A DNA stretch of 64,000 nt from Kitasatospora sp. GAS204B (GCF_029892155.1 NZ_JARZAG010000004.1:186001-250000), one strand, 5' to 3'; positions 23,489 to 31,777 are shown, numbered from the stretch's first letter. A program made the numbers and translations. Notes: generated by a model not told the origin, from the letters alone.

Positions 23489-24918
23489 CCGCGCCCATCC
23501 TGAGCAGCCCGGACCGGACGACCGCCTGGATCCACCCGCAGGCCGAGCTGGTCGAGCACCGGGCCGCCGGGGTCCGGGTGCTGCGCAGCGCCGATCTGCT
23601 GGAACTGGTCGAGCACCGGGCCGCGGACTGGCAGCGGCTCGGGCTCGCCCCGGGGGAGCGGGTGATCGTCGCCACCGGCAGCAGGCTCGGCACGCTGCTG
23701 GACGTCGCCTCGGCCTGGGACCTGGGGCTGGTCCCGGTGCTGCTCTCGGACAGCCTCGCACCCGAGAGTTACCGCATCCTCGCCGAGCACACCGGCGCGG
23801 CAGCCGTGCGGGCGACCCCCGCCGCCGCGCGCTCCTGGTCCGCCGGCCCGGCCCGACCACTGCCCGGACGGGACCAGGACGCGGTCCTGCTGGACCTGCG
23901 CGGCGACGGCGGACCACGGACGACCCCGGATGGCCCGGACGTCCCGGCCGAGGAGCCCACCCTGGTGCTGGCCACCTCCGGCAGTACCGGCCTCCCCAAG
24001 GCCGTGGTGCACCGCCGGTCGAGCCTGCTGCACAACGCCGCCATGCACTGGTCCAGCGTCGGGGAACCGCGACCCGGTGACCGCTATCTGCTGTCCCAGT
24101 CGCTGTTCTTCTCCTCGGCCTTCGTCTGCGGCGTGCTGGGCGTCCTGGCCCGGGGCATGCAACTCTCGCTGCTGGAGCCGCCGTTCGCGGTGACGGCGTG
24201 GGCAGAGGTGGCCGCCCGGCGGGAGATCACGCACACCGCGCTCACCCCGCACCTGCTGATGCGGCTGCTCACGGCCGGCGTGGAGCTGCCCGGCAGCCTG
24301 CGTCAGGTCACGGTCGGCGGCGACCGCCTGGGCCGTACGGCGGTCGGCGAGCTGCGCCGCAGCGGGGTCCGGGAGATCTTCACCACCTACGGCCTGACGG
24401 AGGCGGGCCCCCGGGTGGCCACCAACCGGCTGGGCGAGGACCCGACGGACTGGGACACCCTCGGGGAGCCGCTGCCCGGCGTGGAACTGCGCCTGGCCGA
24501 CGGCGACGCGGGCCCCGGCGAGTTGCTGGTCCGGACGCCGACCGCGCAGGCCGGGTGCTACCGCGAGGGCAGCTTCGCGGGCTGGCCGGCCGGGACCGAG
24601 GTGCCCACCGGCGACCTCGGTGAGCTGACCTCGACGGGCCGGATCCGGCTGGTCGGCCGGGCCCGTCGGGTCGCGTCGGTCGCCGGGGAGAAGATCTACC
24701 TGGGCCTGGTGGAAAGGGTGTTGGGCGAGCACCCGGCGGTCGGTGCGGCGCTGGTCGCGCTCGACGCGGACGGTGTGCTCGCCGCCAGCATCCTGCCCCG
24801 GAGCGGCGCGGCCGTGTCGCCGCAGGACCTGCGCGGGTGGTGCCGCGGACGGCTGCGCGCGGTCGAGATCCCGCGCCGGTTCACCGCCGTCGATGCCGGC
24901 ACCCGGCTGAGCAAGTAA
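23485..24918 (+). CDS. AMP-dependent acyl-CoA/ACP ligase
   Basis: This 477-residue adenylate-forming enzyme has A3 LATSGSTGLPKAVVHRR, A5 TTYGLTEAGPR, A7 PTGDLGEL, A8 LVGRARRVASVAGEKIYLG and a C-terminal RLSK that supplies the A10 lysine as the last residue. It is somewhat shorter than typical acyl ligases (about 500-550), with a compact N-terminal half. It would activate a carboxylic acid starter or released chain and load it on CoA or the ACP. It is coupled to the chain-length-factor-like gene. Confidence 0.9.
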   Translation: MTAPILSSPDRTTAWIHPQAELVEHRAAGVRVLRSADLLELVEHRAADWQRLGLAPGERVIVATGSRLGTLLDVASAWDLGLVPVLLSDSLAPESYRILAEHTGAAAVRATPAAARSWSAGPARPLPGRDQDAVLLDLRGDGGPRTTPDGPDVPAEEPTLVLATSGSTGLPKAVVHRRSSLLHNAAMHWSSVGEPRPGDRYLLSQSLFFSSAFVCGVLGVLARGMQLSLLEPPFAVTAWAEVAARREITHTALTPHLLMRLLTAGVELPGSLRQVTVGGDRLGRTAVGELRRSGVREIFTTYGLTEAGPRVATNRLGEDPTDWDTLGEPLPGVELRLADGDAGPGELLVRTPTAQAGCYREGSFAGWPAGTEVPTGDLGELTSTGRIRLVGRARRVASVAGEKIYLGLVERVLGEHPAVGAALVALDADGVLAASILPRSGAAVSPQDLRGWCRGRLRAVEIPRRFTAVDAGTRLSK

Positions 24919-25003
24919 CGGCCGGCCGGCATCAATCAACTGACACAACGTCAACCGACTGACACAGATCGAAACTGACAGAGCATCAAGAGAGGCTGAA
25001 GCC

Positions 25004-25687
25004 ATGAGCACTGCCAATCCCACCCAGGCCGTCGGGAAGGTCGTCCACCCCACCGACGACAATCTGCGGGTCGCCGCCGAGCTGATCACCAACGGTGGTG
25101 TGGTGGTGGCCCCGTCGGACACCAACCTGGCGCTGACCCTGGACCCGTGGAACCGTGCCGCGGTCGAGCGCGCCTTCGCCATCAAGCGCCGGCCGCCGAC
25201 CTCGCCGCTGACCCTGTTCGTCCGTGACCCGCAGGACTGGCGGGACTACACCGTCGTCCCGCAGTCGCTGGTGACCCCGGTGGAGCGGCTGACCGCGGCC
25301 TTCTGGCCGGGCCCGTTCAACATCATCCTGCCGCGCAACACCCGGGTCCCGGACCACCTGGTCTGCGGCGGTCCGACCGTCGCGATCGGCTGCCTGTCCA
25401 ACCCCACCATCCAGCGCCTGCTGGAGTTCACCCAGAAGCCGGTCGCGATGACCTCGGCCAACCTGTCCGGCCAGGCCGACGGTGTGCTGGTGGACCTGGA
25501 CCTGGCGGTCACTCAGATCGGCGAGGCCGTCGACCTGGTGATCCGCGGCGGCAACCAGGGCACCACGCTGTCCTCCACCATCGTGACCCTGGTGGACGGC
25601 CGGTTCCGGATCCAGCGCGCCGGCGATGTCACCGCCGAGCAGATTCGCGCTGCCCTGGGCGACCGGGCCGATCTGCTGGCCGCCTGA
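25004..25687 (+). CDS. YrdC/Sua5-family protein in the biosynthetic cluster
   Basis: This 227-residue single-domain YrdC-fold protein has the IKRRPPTSPLTLF loop (KxRP type, Lys61-Pro64), FWPGPFNIIL, TSANLSGQ at 150-157 and SSTIVTL. The normal nucleotide/threonine loop PTET-x-YGL reads PSDTNLALT here, so the substrate pocket differs from the tRNA t6A enzyme. YrdC domains make a carbamoyl-AMP from bicarbonate, ATP and an amino group. In this setting it may carbamoylate a pathway amine. It has its own leader of 85 bp after the ligase gene and ends the + strand block. Confidence 0.85.
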   Translation: MSTANPTQAVGKVVHPTDDNLRVAAELITNGGVVVAPSDTNLALTLDPWNRAAVERAFAIKRRPPTSPLTLFVRDPQDWRDYTVVPQSLVTPVERLTAAFWPGPFNIILPRNTRVPDHLVCGGPTVAIGCLSNPTIQRLLEFTQKPVAMTSANLSGQADGVLVDLDLAVTQIGEAVDLVIRGGNQGTTLSSTIVTLVDGRFRIQRAGDVTAEQIRAALGDRADLLAA

Positions 25688-25791
25688 CGGACCGGAAGTA
25701 TCCGTCAGGCGGCAGGTGCCTGGAGGGGCCGGAGGAGTCCGACGGGGTGGGAGGGTCGTCCTTCCACCCCTCGGGGCGCTCCGGCGAGCCG

Positions 25792-26412
25792 TCAGGCGGC
25801 GGCCGGCGACCCTTCCAGTCGCAGCTCCGGCAGGGCCTCGGGCCGGGCCAGGTTCGGCAGGACCAGTTCCCACATCGAGGTGATCCGTCGGTCCAGATCC
25901 TGGCGGCCGCTGAGCACCTCCGCGATCAGCTGGATCCCGGTGAACATGCCGACCAGGGCCTCGGCCGCGGCGTCGACGTCCACCCCGTCCCGCAGGGCGT
26001 CCTCCTCGCGGGCCACCAGCAGCAGCGCGCGCACGCCGGCGATCCACTGGAGGTAGGGCGTGGGGTCGGGGCTGGAGAAGGAGCCGTACTCGATGACCAG
26101 CCGGACGGCGCCGCGCGCGATGGGATCGGTCCGCAGGCCGTGCGCGAAGCGGTGCGACAGGTCGATCAGCCCCTGAAGCCCGGAGCCCTCGGCGCTCTCG
26201 CCGCCCGCCAGCCAGTTCGCCTGCTCCGCCACGACGGCCTTGGCGAGGTCCTCCTTGGACGAGAAGTGGAAGTAGACCGCGCCCTTGGTCACCCCGGCGG
26301 TCGCCAGGATCTGCGCCATGCTGGCGCTCGCGTAGCCGTGTTCGGCGAACACCTGGGCCGCCGCTTCGAGCACTTTCGATCGGGTCTGGACCGCTCGCTC
26401 CTGTTGTGCCAT
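25792..26412 (-). CDS. ScbR-type gamma-butyrolactone receptor (TetR family)
   Basis: The 206-residue protein is the most canonical of the three receptor homologues. It starts MAQQERAVQTRSKVLEAAAQ, with HTH ASMAQILATAGVTKGAVYF and then HFSSKEDLAKAVV, the standard ArpA/ScbR arrangement. ATG 26412 is chosen because GGAAAGAAG precedes it. The ARE-like site at 26464-26482 lies about 50 bp upstream, consistent with autoregulation. It is the best candidate for the true signal receptor of the cluster. The gene follows the ornithine-cyclodeaminase-family gene on the same strand. Confidence 0.88.
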   Translation of the reverse strand: MAQQERAVQTRSKVLEAAAQVFAEHGYASASMAQILATAGVTKGAVYFHFSSKEDLAKAVVAEQANWLAGGESAEGSGLQGLIDLSHRFAHGLRTDPIARGAVRLVIEYGSFSSPDPTPYLQWIAGVRALLLVAREEDALRDGVDVDAAAEALVGMFTGIQLIAEVLSGRQDLDRRITSMWELVLPNLARPEALPELRLEGSPAAA

Positions 26413-26463
26413 GACTCTTCTTTCCGAGGGTGTGGGGAGATTCGGTGCGAGCTCCACTGCTAG

Positions 26464-26482
26464 AAACCGCACGGTAGGTACT
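26464..26482. promoter_or_regulatory. ARE-like operator 4, upstream of the ScbR-type gene
   Basis: AAACCGCACGGTAGGTACT lies in the 90-bp gap between the end of the cyclodeaminase-family gene and the receptor start. It shares AAACCGCAY...GGT with the sites at 7502 and 8863. It is probably the autoregulatory operator of the receptor gene. Confidence 0.65.
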
Positions 26483-26502
26483 TTACTCTGCGTGGTTCAG
26501 CG

Positions 26503-27408
26503 TCACCAGGCCACGGAAGTCGTGCTCCGCCCCACCAGCGCGGCGGCCACCGCCACCTCGGTCCCGGCCAGGCCCACCGAACAGAACACGGTCAGCTCGT
26601 CGGCCGCGGTCCGGCCCGGGTGCGCCCCCGCCACCACCTCGCCCAGCTCCACCACGCGCCGCTGGTCGAAGAGGCTGTCCGCGGCCAGCTGCGCCCGGGA
26701 GTCCGTGCACACGGCGTCGGCCCGGGACCGCAGGTCAGGCGGGATCTCGTGCCGCTCGACGCCCTTGAGGCCGAGCGTCTGCAGATGGGTACCGGGCGAG
26801 AGCCAGGAGGTCTCGATCACCGGCACCTCGCTGCTGGTCGCCAGCACGACGATATCCCGCTCCCGCACCGCCTCCGAAGCATCGGCCGCGACCCGCACCG
26901 GGAGGCCGAACTCCCGTTCCGCCCGGGCGGCGAAGCGCGACGCGCTGGTCCGGCTGCGCGAACAGACGACTACTTCGTCAAGTTCACGGACCGTGCGGAT
27001 CGCCCAGAGCTGGGCCCAGGCCTGCGGACCGGCGCCGACCAGCCCGATCGACCGGGCCTGCGGCCGGGCCCACAGATCGACCGCGACGGCCCCGATCGCC
27101 CCGGTCCGCCGGGCGCCCAGCTGATGGCCGGTGACCAGAGCCCGCAGCGATCGCCGGGGCGTGTCCCAGAGCGCGACCAGTTGCTCGGATCCGCTCAGCG
27201 TGTCGTACACCCGGAAGCCGTGCCACTCGCCGTCCAACTGCCCGGCGGTGAAGACCAGATCACCCCCGTTCAGCTCCGCGTGCACCCGCGCGGGGGCGCT
27301 GAGTCCGCCGCTGTGGTGCGCGAGCAGGGCCTGGCGGACCGCGGTGATGGCGGTGGCCGGGTCGAGCCGGGCCCGGACGTCGGCGTCCGAGAGTAGAAGG
27401 GGAGGCAT
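26503..27408 (-). CDS. Ornithine cyclodeaminase/mu-crystallin-family enzyme
   Basis: This 301-residue protein has the family layout: an N-terminal LLLSDADVRARLD helix, the substrate-binding half, and an NAD(P)-binding Rossmann segment IGLVGAGPQAWAQLWAI near residues 138-155. The GAIGAVAVDLWARP stretch and the TSWLSPGTHLQTLGL motif are family-like. Members include ornithine cyclodeaminase, alanine dehydrogenase, ketimine reductase and lysine cyclodeaminase. In secondary metabolism they make cyclic amino acids or reduce imines. ATG 27408 follows GTGGAG; a GTG at 27423 is an alternative. It could supply an amine-bearing building block for the YrdC-like enzyme. Confidence 0.85.
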   Translation of the reverse strand: MPPLLLSDADVRARLDPATAITAVRQALLAHHSGGLSAPARVHAELNGGDLVFTAGQLDGEWHGFRVYDTLSGSEQLVALWDTPRRSLRALVTGHQLGARRTGAIGAVAVDLWARPQARSIGLVGAGPQAWAQLWAIRTVRELDEVVVCSRSRTSASRFAARAEREFGLPVRVAADASEAVRERDIVVLATSSEVPVIETSWLSPGTHLQTLGLKGVERHEIPPDLRSRADAVCTDSRAQLAADSLFDQRRVVELGEVVAGAHPGRTAADELTVFCSVGLAGTEVAVAAALVGRSTTSVAW

Positions 27409-27484
27409 CCGACGATTCTCCACCGGCTCCGTGGGGCGCGGAAGGGCGCTGCTGGTCCGCGTCCACCGGGTGCGCAGCCGGCGA

Positions 27485-28051
27485 TCAGGCGCCCGCGGTC
27501 ACGGCCTTGAGCTCGTCGAGCGACTCGCGGAGCACGGCTGACAGTTCCCGCTCGGCGTCCTGCTGGAGCCAGCGCTCGAACCCGACCTTGAAGACGGCGA
27601 TCCCCGCCTCGGCCGCCAGGCTCGCGGCCGGGTCGGGGACGCCGCGCCCGCGCAACGCGTCCGCCAGGGCTGAGGCGAGTGCGGCGAGCTTGATCAGCTC
27701 GCGCTCCTGCAACTCCGGGTGCGCGGCGATGATCGTCTGACGCTGCCGGGAACCTTCACGGCCCCCCTGGAACTCGGCGCCGACCGCCTCGAGCGCTGCG
27801 CTGATCGCGTCGATCGGCGGCGCGGTGTCGGGTGCGCCGGTGACCGCGGTCGCCAGGAGTTCCTCCAGAGCGCGCGCGCCCCCGAACAGGACCTCGCGCT
27901 TGTCGGCGAAGTGCCGGAAGAACGTCCGCTCGGTGAGCCCCGCCCGCTTGGCGATCTCCGCCACCGTGGTCTGTCCGTACCCGCGCTCGACATACAGCTC
28001 GAATGCCGCCTGCTGCAGGCGGCCACGCGCGTTCGGTTCCCATCGACCCAT
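27485..28051 (-). CDS. TetR-family repressor
   Basis: This 188-residue regulator has an N-terminal HTH (TTVAEIAKRAGLTERTFFRH followed by FADKREVLF) typical of TetR proteins. The C-terminal domain is alpha-helical and of unknown ligand. It is divergent from the NAD-epimerase gene at 28203. Two identical-design operators in between (28067 and 28107) make it very likely that it represses both. It is probably outside the functional boundary of the biosynthetic cluster. Confidence 0.9.
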   Translation of the reverse strand: MGRWEPNARGRLQQAAFELYVERGYGQTTVAEIAKRAGLTERTFFRHFADKREVLFGGARALEELLATAVTGAPDTAPPIDAISAALEAVGAEFQGGREGSRQRQTIIAAHPELQERELIKLAALASALADALRGRGVPDPAASLAAEAGIAVFKVGFERWLQQDAERELSAVLRESLDELKAVTAGA

Positions 28052-28066
28052 GGCCCGATTCTATGC

Positions 28067-28125
28067 GATGACAGTAGATGACATCAGCTCGCATCGGAGC
28101 TAGGCTGATGACAGCGCCTGACATC
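28067..28125. promoter_or_regulatory. Twin operators GATGACA-N5-TGACATC, 40 bp apart
   Basis: Two copies of the imperfect inverted repeat GATGACA-N5-TGACATC occur at 28067-28085 and 28107-28125, with the same arms and different spacers (GTAGA, GCGCC). They lie between the divergent TetR and epimerase genes and are exactly 40 bp (about four helical turns) apart. They are the predicted TetR binding sites. Confidence 0.8.
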
Positions 28126-28202
28126 GACTGTCGGGCGAGTGGTCGCGACCCGTCGGTCGCGGACCCTGTCACGAGAACAGCCGCTCATCTGGAGGTCTTC
28201 TC

Positions 28203-29108
28203 ATGCGTGTCTTCGTCACCGGCGCGTCCGGCTGGATCGGATCCGCTGTCGTTCCCGAGCTCCTCGACGCAGGTCACCAGGTCGTTGGGCTCGCTCGTTC
28301 GGACGCCGCAGCGGCAGCCCTCACCGCGGCGGGCGTCGAGGTGCAGCGCGGCACGATCGACGACCTCGACAGCCTGCGGAACGCGGCTGCCGCGTCGGAC
28401 GGCGTGATCCACCTCGCGTTCAAGCACGACATCGCCTTCAGCGGCGACTTCCAGGGCGCCGCCGACGCGGATCGCCGTGCCATCGAGACCTTCGGCGACG
28501 CCCTCGCCGGTTCCGACCGGCCGTTCGTCATCGCCTCCGGCCTGTTCGGGCTCGCCCAGGATCGGGCGTCGACCGAGCAGGACGGGCACGGTCCCGTCAC
28601 CTCGACCGGCGTCGCGGAGGCCCGGCGGGCCAACGCCGAGCTGACGCTCTCCCTCGCGTCGCGCGGCGTCCGTTCGTCCATCGTGCGCCTGGCGCCGACG
28701 GTGCACGGCGAAGGTGACCACGGTTTCATGGCGACCCTGGTCGGCAACGCCCGCGAGAAGGGTGCCTCGGGCTACCTCGGCGACGGGGCCAACCGCTGGC
28801 CCGCCGTGCACCGGCTCGATGCCGCACGGCTGTTCCGCCTCGCGCTGGAGCAGGCCCCGGCGGGATCGACGCTGCACGGCGTCGGGGAAGAGGGCGTGCC
28901 GATCCGCGCCGTCGCCGAGGTGATCGGGCAGCGGCTCGGCATCCCGGTCGTCCCGGTCGCTCCCGAGCAGGCGGGCGAGTACTTCACCTGGCTGGCCGGC
29001 TTCATCGGGCTCGACATCCCCGCCTCGAACGCGCTGACCCGCGAGCTGCTGGGGTGGGAGCCCAAGCAGCCCGGACTGCTCGAGGACCTCGCCGCCCACT
29101 ACGGCTGA
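28203..29108 (+). CDS. NAD-dependent epimerase/dehydratase-type SDR
   Basis: This 301-residue atypical extended SDR has the TGASGWIGSAVV nucleotide motif at residues 7-18 and conserved VIHLAFKHD. The catalytic tyrosine/lysine pair of classical SDRs is not obvious; the active region reads TSTGVAEARRANAEL. Related proteins are often annotated as NAD(P)H-dependent isomerases or flavonol-reductase-like enzymes. ATG 28203 has GGAGG at the right distance. Divergent from a TetR gene, it is presumably induced by the TetR ligand, perhaps for detoxification. Confidence 0.85.
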   Translation: MRVFVTGASGWIGSAVVPELLDAGHQVVGLARSDAAAAALTAAGVEVQRGTIDDLDSLRNAAAASDGVIHLAFKHDIAFSGDFQGAADADRRAIETFGDALAGSDRPFVIASGLFGLAQDRASTEQDGHGPVTSTGVAEARRANAELTLSLASRGVRSSIVRLAPTVHGEGDHGFMATLVGNAREKGASGYLGDGANRWPAVHRLDAARLFRLALEQAPAGSTLHGVGEEGVPIRAVAEVIGQRLGIPVVPVAPEQAGEYFTWLAGFIGLDIPASNALTRELLGWEPKQPGLLEDLAAHYG

Positions 29109-29152
29109 TACTGCTGACCGGCGGCGGCTGAGCGGGGCCGCCGCCGTCGTGC

Positions 29153-29200
29153 CGAAGCCGCGCCGCCACCGTGCCGTAGCACGGTGGCGGCGCGGCTTCG
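29153..29200. terminator. Bidirectional hairpin terminator (22-bp perfect stem)
   Basis: The arms 29153-29174 and 29179-29200 are perfectly complementary over 22 bp around the loop CGTA. It separates the convergent epimerase (ending at 29108) and MFS (ending at 29231) genes. Confidence 0.88.
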
Positions 29201-29230
29201 TGTCCCTGGGCGCGCCGGCCGGTGCGCCCG

Positions 29231-30784
29231 TCAGTGCCCGACCCGCTTCGGCAGCCGGGTCCCCAGCGCGATCACCACGAGCGTGAGCGCCAGTTGCAGC
29301 GTCAGCACCAGCGCCAGCGCGTGTTGCATCCCCATCGACGACGAGACCGACAGGAACAGCGTGCCGAGCGTCGCCACGCCCAGGGCCAGGCTGGACTGCT
29401 GGGTGGTGGCCAGGATGCCGCCGCCGACGCCGGCCCGCTCCACCGGCACCTCGGAGAGCACCAGGCGGATCAGCGGCGGCATCACCAGGCCCTGCCCGGT
29501 ACCGGCGAGCGCCATGCCCGGCAGCAGCGTCAGCGGGCTCAGCCCCGACCAGTCGGTGAGGACGGTGGCCACCAGCACCCCCAGGCCGACGACTTGGACG
29601 ATCGCGCCGGTCACGATCACCTTGGAGCCGAAGCGGGCCAGCAGCCGGGGCCCGGCGAGCGAGGCGGCGAAGAAGCCGACCGCCATCGGCACCATCGCGA
29701 AGCCGGAGGCGATCGGGCCCTCGCGCAGGCCGAGTTGCAGCGCGACGGCCATCACCATCATGAAGCCGCCGAAGCCGGCGAAGAACGGCACGGCCATGGT
29801 CAGCCCGGTCCGCAGCCCGTGCACCCGCAGCAGCGACATCGGCACGAGCGGGATCCGCCCGGCGCGCTCCGCCGCCCGCTCCACCGCGACGAAAGCGGCC
29901 AGCACGAACGGGAAGGCGGCCAGCAGCACCCAGGTCCACCAGGGCCAGCCGAGCGAGCGGCCCTCCATCAGCGGGACGAGCAGCGCCAGCAGCGAGGCGG
30001 CGAGCAGCACGGTGCCGGGCAGGTCGACCCGGGCCGGGTGGGCGGAGCGGGTCTCCGGCACCGCGCGCAGCGCCAGCACCGCGGCGACCACCGCGACCGG
30101 AACGTTCACCAGGAAGATGAACCGCCAGCCGGTGCCGAACAGGTCCGCCGAGAGCAGCACCCCGCCGAGCACCTGGCCGATCACCACGGCGATGCCGCCG
30201 ACGGCGCCGTAGATGCCCATCGCCCGGGCCTTGCGCTCGCCCTGGGTGGCGGACTGGATGGTGGCCAGCGCCTGCGGCAGCATCAGCGCGGCCGCGGCGC
30301 CCTGCGCCACCCGCGCCGCGACCAGCGCGAGCGCGGTGGGCGCGACGCCGCAGGCCAGCGAGGTCAGCCCGAAGGCCAGCGCACCCGTGATGAACAGCCG
30401 GCGGCGCCCGTAGAGGTCGCCGAGCCGACCGCCGAGCACCAGCAGCACCGCGTAGGCGATGCCGTACCCGGCGACGAACAGCTCCAGCATGGCCGGACCG
30501 GCGGAGAGGTCGCGGTCGATGGTCGGCAGCGCGACGTTGACGATGAAGAAGTCCAGCATCGGCAGGAAAGCGCCGAGCAGGACGGTGATCAGGCCCAGCG
30601 TGCTCAGTTTCGGTTGAGCGGTGCCGGCCTTCGGCGGAGCGGTCAGGTGCTCGGGCTGCGTGGTGTCGGGCTGCGTGGTGTCGAGCCCCGGCTGCACGGG
30701 CGAGTTGCCGCCGAGGCGGGTGACGCGCGGTAGCACGTTCGCCCGGCTCGCGGTCGTGCGGAGGGAGGTGGTCTGAGTGCTCAC
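29231..30784 (-). CDS. MFS drug:proton antiporter, DHA2 (14-helix) type
   Basis: The protein of about 517 residues has fourteen hydrophobic helices. DHA2 landmarks are LDFFIVNVALPTIDRDL in helix 1, GGRLGDLYGRRR (motif A) and the GIYGAVGGIAVVIGQVLGG motif-C region. A GTG at 30784 is chosen as start, giving a 60-residue polar N-terminus; upstream starts would run through the operators. It is divergent from the MmyB-type regulator at 30887. Efflux of a hydrophobic drug or metabolite is the expected role. Confidence 0.88.
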   Translation of the reverse strand: MSTQTTSLRTTASRANVLPRVTRLGGNSPVQPGLDTTQPDTTQPEHLTAPPKAGTAQPKLSTLGLITVLLGAFLPMLDFFIVNVALPTIDRDLSAGPAMLELFVAGYGIAYAVLLVLGGRLGDLYGRRRLFITGALAFGLTSLACGVAPTALALVAARVAQGAAAALMLPQALATIQSATQGERKARAMGIYGAVGGIAVVIGQVLGGVLLSADLFGTGWRFIFLVNVPVAVVAAVLALRAVPETRSAHPARVDLPGTVLLAASLLALLVPLMEGRSLGWPWWTWVLLAAFPFVLAAFVAVERAAERAGRIPLVPMSLLRVHGLRTGLTMAVPFFAGFGGFMMVMAVALQLGLREGPIASGFAMVPMAVGFFAASLAGPRLLARFGSKVIVTGAIVQVVGLGVLVATVLTDWSGLSPLTLLPGMALAGTGQGLVMPPLIRLVLSEVPVERAGVGGGILATTQQSSLALGVATLGTLFLSVSSSMGMQHALALVLTLQLALTLVVIALGTRLPKRVGH

Positions 30785-30811
30785 GGGTACTAGACTCGGC
30801 CCTGTCTCAGC

Positions 30812-30853
30812 CTGGTACCAGAGTGTGGTTATCCAGGTATAAGAAGTACCTGG
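30812..30853. promoter_or_regulatory. Operators in the MFS/MmyB divergent promoter
   Basis: CTGGTACCAG (30812-30821) is a perfect palindrome, and CCAGGTA-N7-TACCTGG (30833-30853) has perfect 7-bp arms. Both share the half-site CCAGGTA/CTGGTAC. They lie between the divergent genes and overlap likely promoter elements. The MmyB-type regulator is the expected binder. Confidence 0.7.
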
Positions 30854-30886
30854 CAATGGGATCGGCGCAGGGGCATCCTAGAAGAC

Positions 30887-31777
30887 ATGGCAGCAACCAC
30901 CGCACCCGCCACCACCGCACCCGCCGCTCTCGAACTGGTCCACTCGGCCTCCGGGCCCGACCAGGTCCGACGCCGCGAGCTGGCCGCGTTCCTGCGCAGC
31001 CGGCGCGAGCGCATCTCGCCCGACCAGGTCGGTCTGCCCGCCGGAGGCCGGCGCCGCACGCCGGGGCTGCGCCGCGAGGAGGTGGCGCAGCTCGCCGCCG
31101 TCGGAGTCACCTGGTACACCTGGCTGGAACAGGCCCGGGACATCCAGGTGTCCGCCCAGGTGCTGGACGCGATCGCGCGCGGACTGCTGCTGAACGCCGG
31201 GGAGCGCGAGCACCTCTTCATCCTCGCGGGCGCCGCCGACCCGTCGCCGGCCAAGGTCTGCCCGGTGGTGACACCCGCCGTGCGGGCGGTCCTGGACCAA
31301 CTGGGACCGCTGCCCGCCTGCGTGGTCAACCCGCGCTACGACCTGATCGCCTACAACCGGGTGTACCGCCGGCTGGTGGGCGACCTCGACGCCGTCCCGC
31401 CCGAGGACCGGAACATCATGTGGCTGGCCTTCACCGACCCGGCCTGGCGCGAGGCGCTGATCGACTGGGAGCGCGCGACGCACTCCATGGTGGGCAAGTT
31501 CCGTGCCGCGATGGCGGATCACGTCGCCGAGCCGCCGTACAAGACCCTGCTGAAGAAGCTGCTGCTGGCCTCGCCCGAGTTCGCCGAGCTGTGGGAGCGC
31601 CATGACGTCGCCGGCACCGGCGACGGTCAGAAGCGGTTCCTCAACTCCCAAGTCGGCCTGCTGAACTTCGACTTCACCAACCTCTGGCTCGGCCCGCGCC
31701 CCGGCTACCGCATGATCACCTACGCTCCGGCCGATCCGGAGACCCGGGCCGGGCTGGAGCGGCTCGCGGCGATGTGA
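30887..31777 (+). CDS. MmyB-type XRE regulator with PAS-like ligand domain
   Basis: The 296-residue protein has the MmyB-family N-terminus: AFLRSRRERISP, then RRTPGLRREEVAQLAAVGVT, with the WYTWLEQARD helix (residues about 30-100). The C-terminal MmyB ligand-binding domain follows (ACVVNPRYDLIAYNRVYRRL and NIMWLAFTDP). Relatives regulate methylenomycin and many efflux or redox genes and bind fatty-acid-like ligands. It is divergent from the DHA2 exporter. The N-terminus has a TTAPA repeat. Confidence 0.92.
   Translation: MAATTAPATTAPAALELVHSASGPDQVRRRELAAFLRSRRERISPDQVGLPAGGRRRTPGLRREEVAQLAAVGVTWYTWLEQARDIQVSAQVLDAIARGLLLNAGEREHLFILAGAADPSPAKVCPVVTPAVRAVLDQLGPLPACVVNPRYDLIAYNRVYRRLVGDLDAVPPEDRNIMWLAFTDPAWREALIDWERATHSMVGKFRAAMADHVAEPPYKTLLKKLLLASPEFAELWERHDVAGTGDGQKRFLNSQVGLLNFDFTNLWLGPRPGYRMITYAPADPETRAGLERLAAM

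Noticed and set aside
29121..29152. Small ORF after the epimerase gene
   Set aside because: The sequence is the lead-in to a 22-bp stem terminator with no ribosome site.
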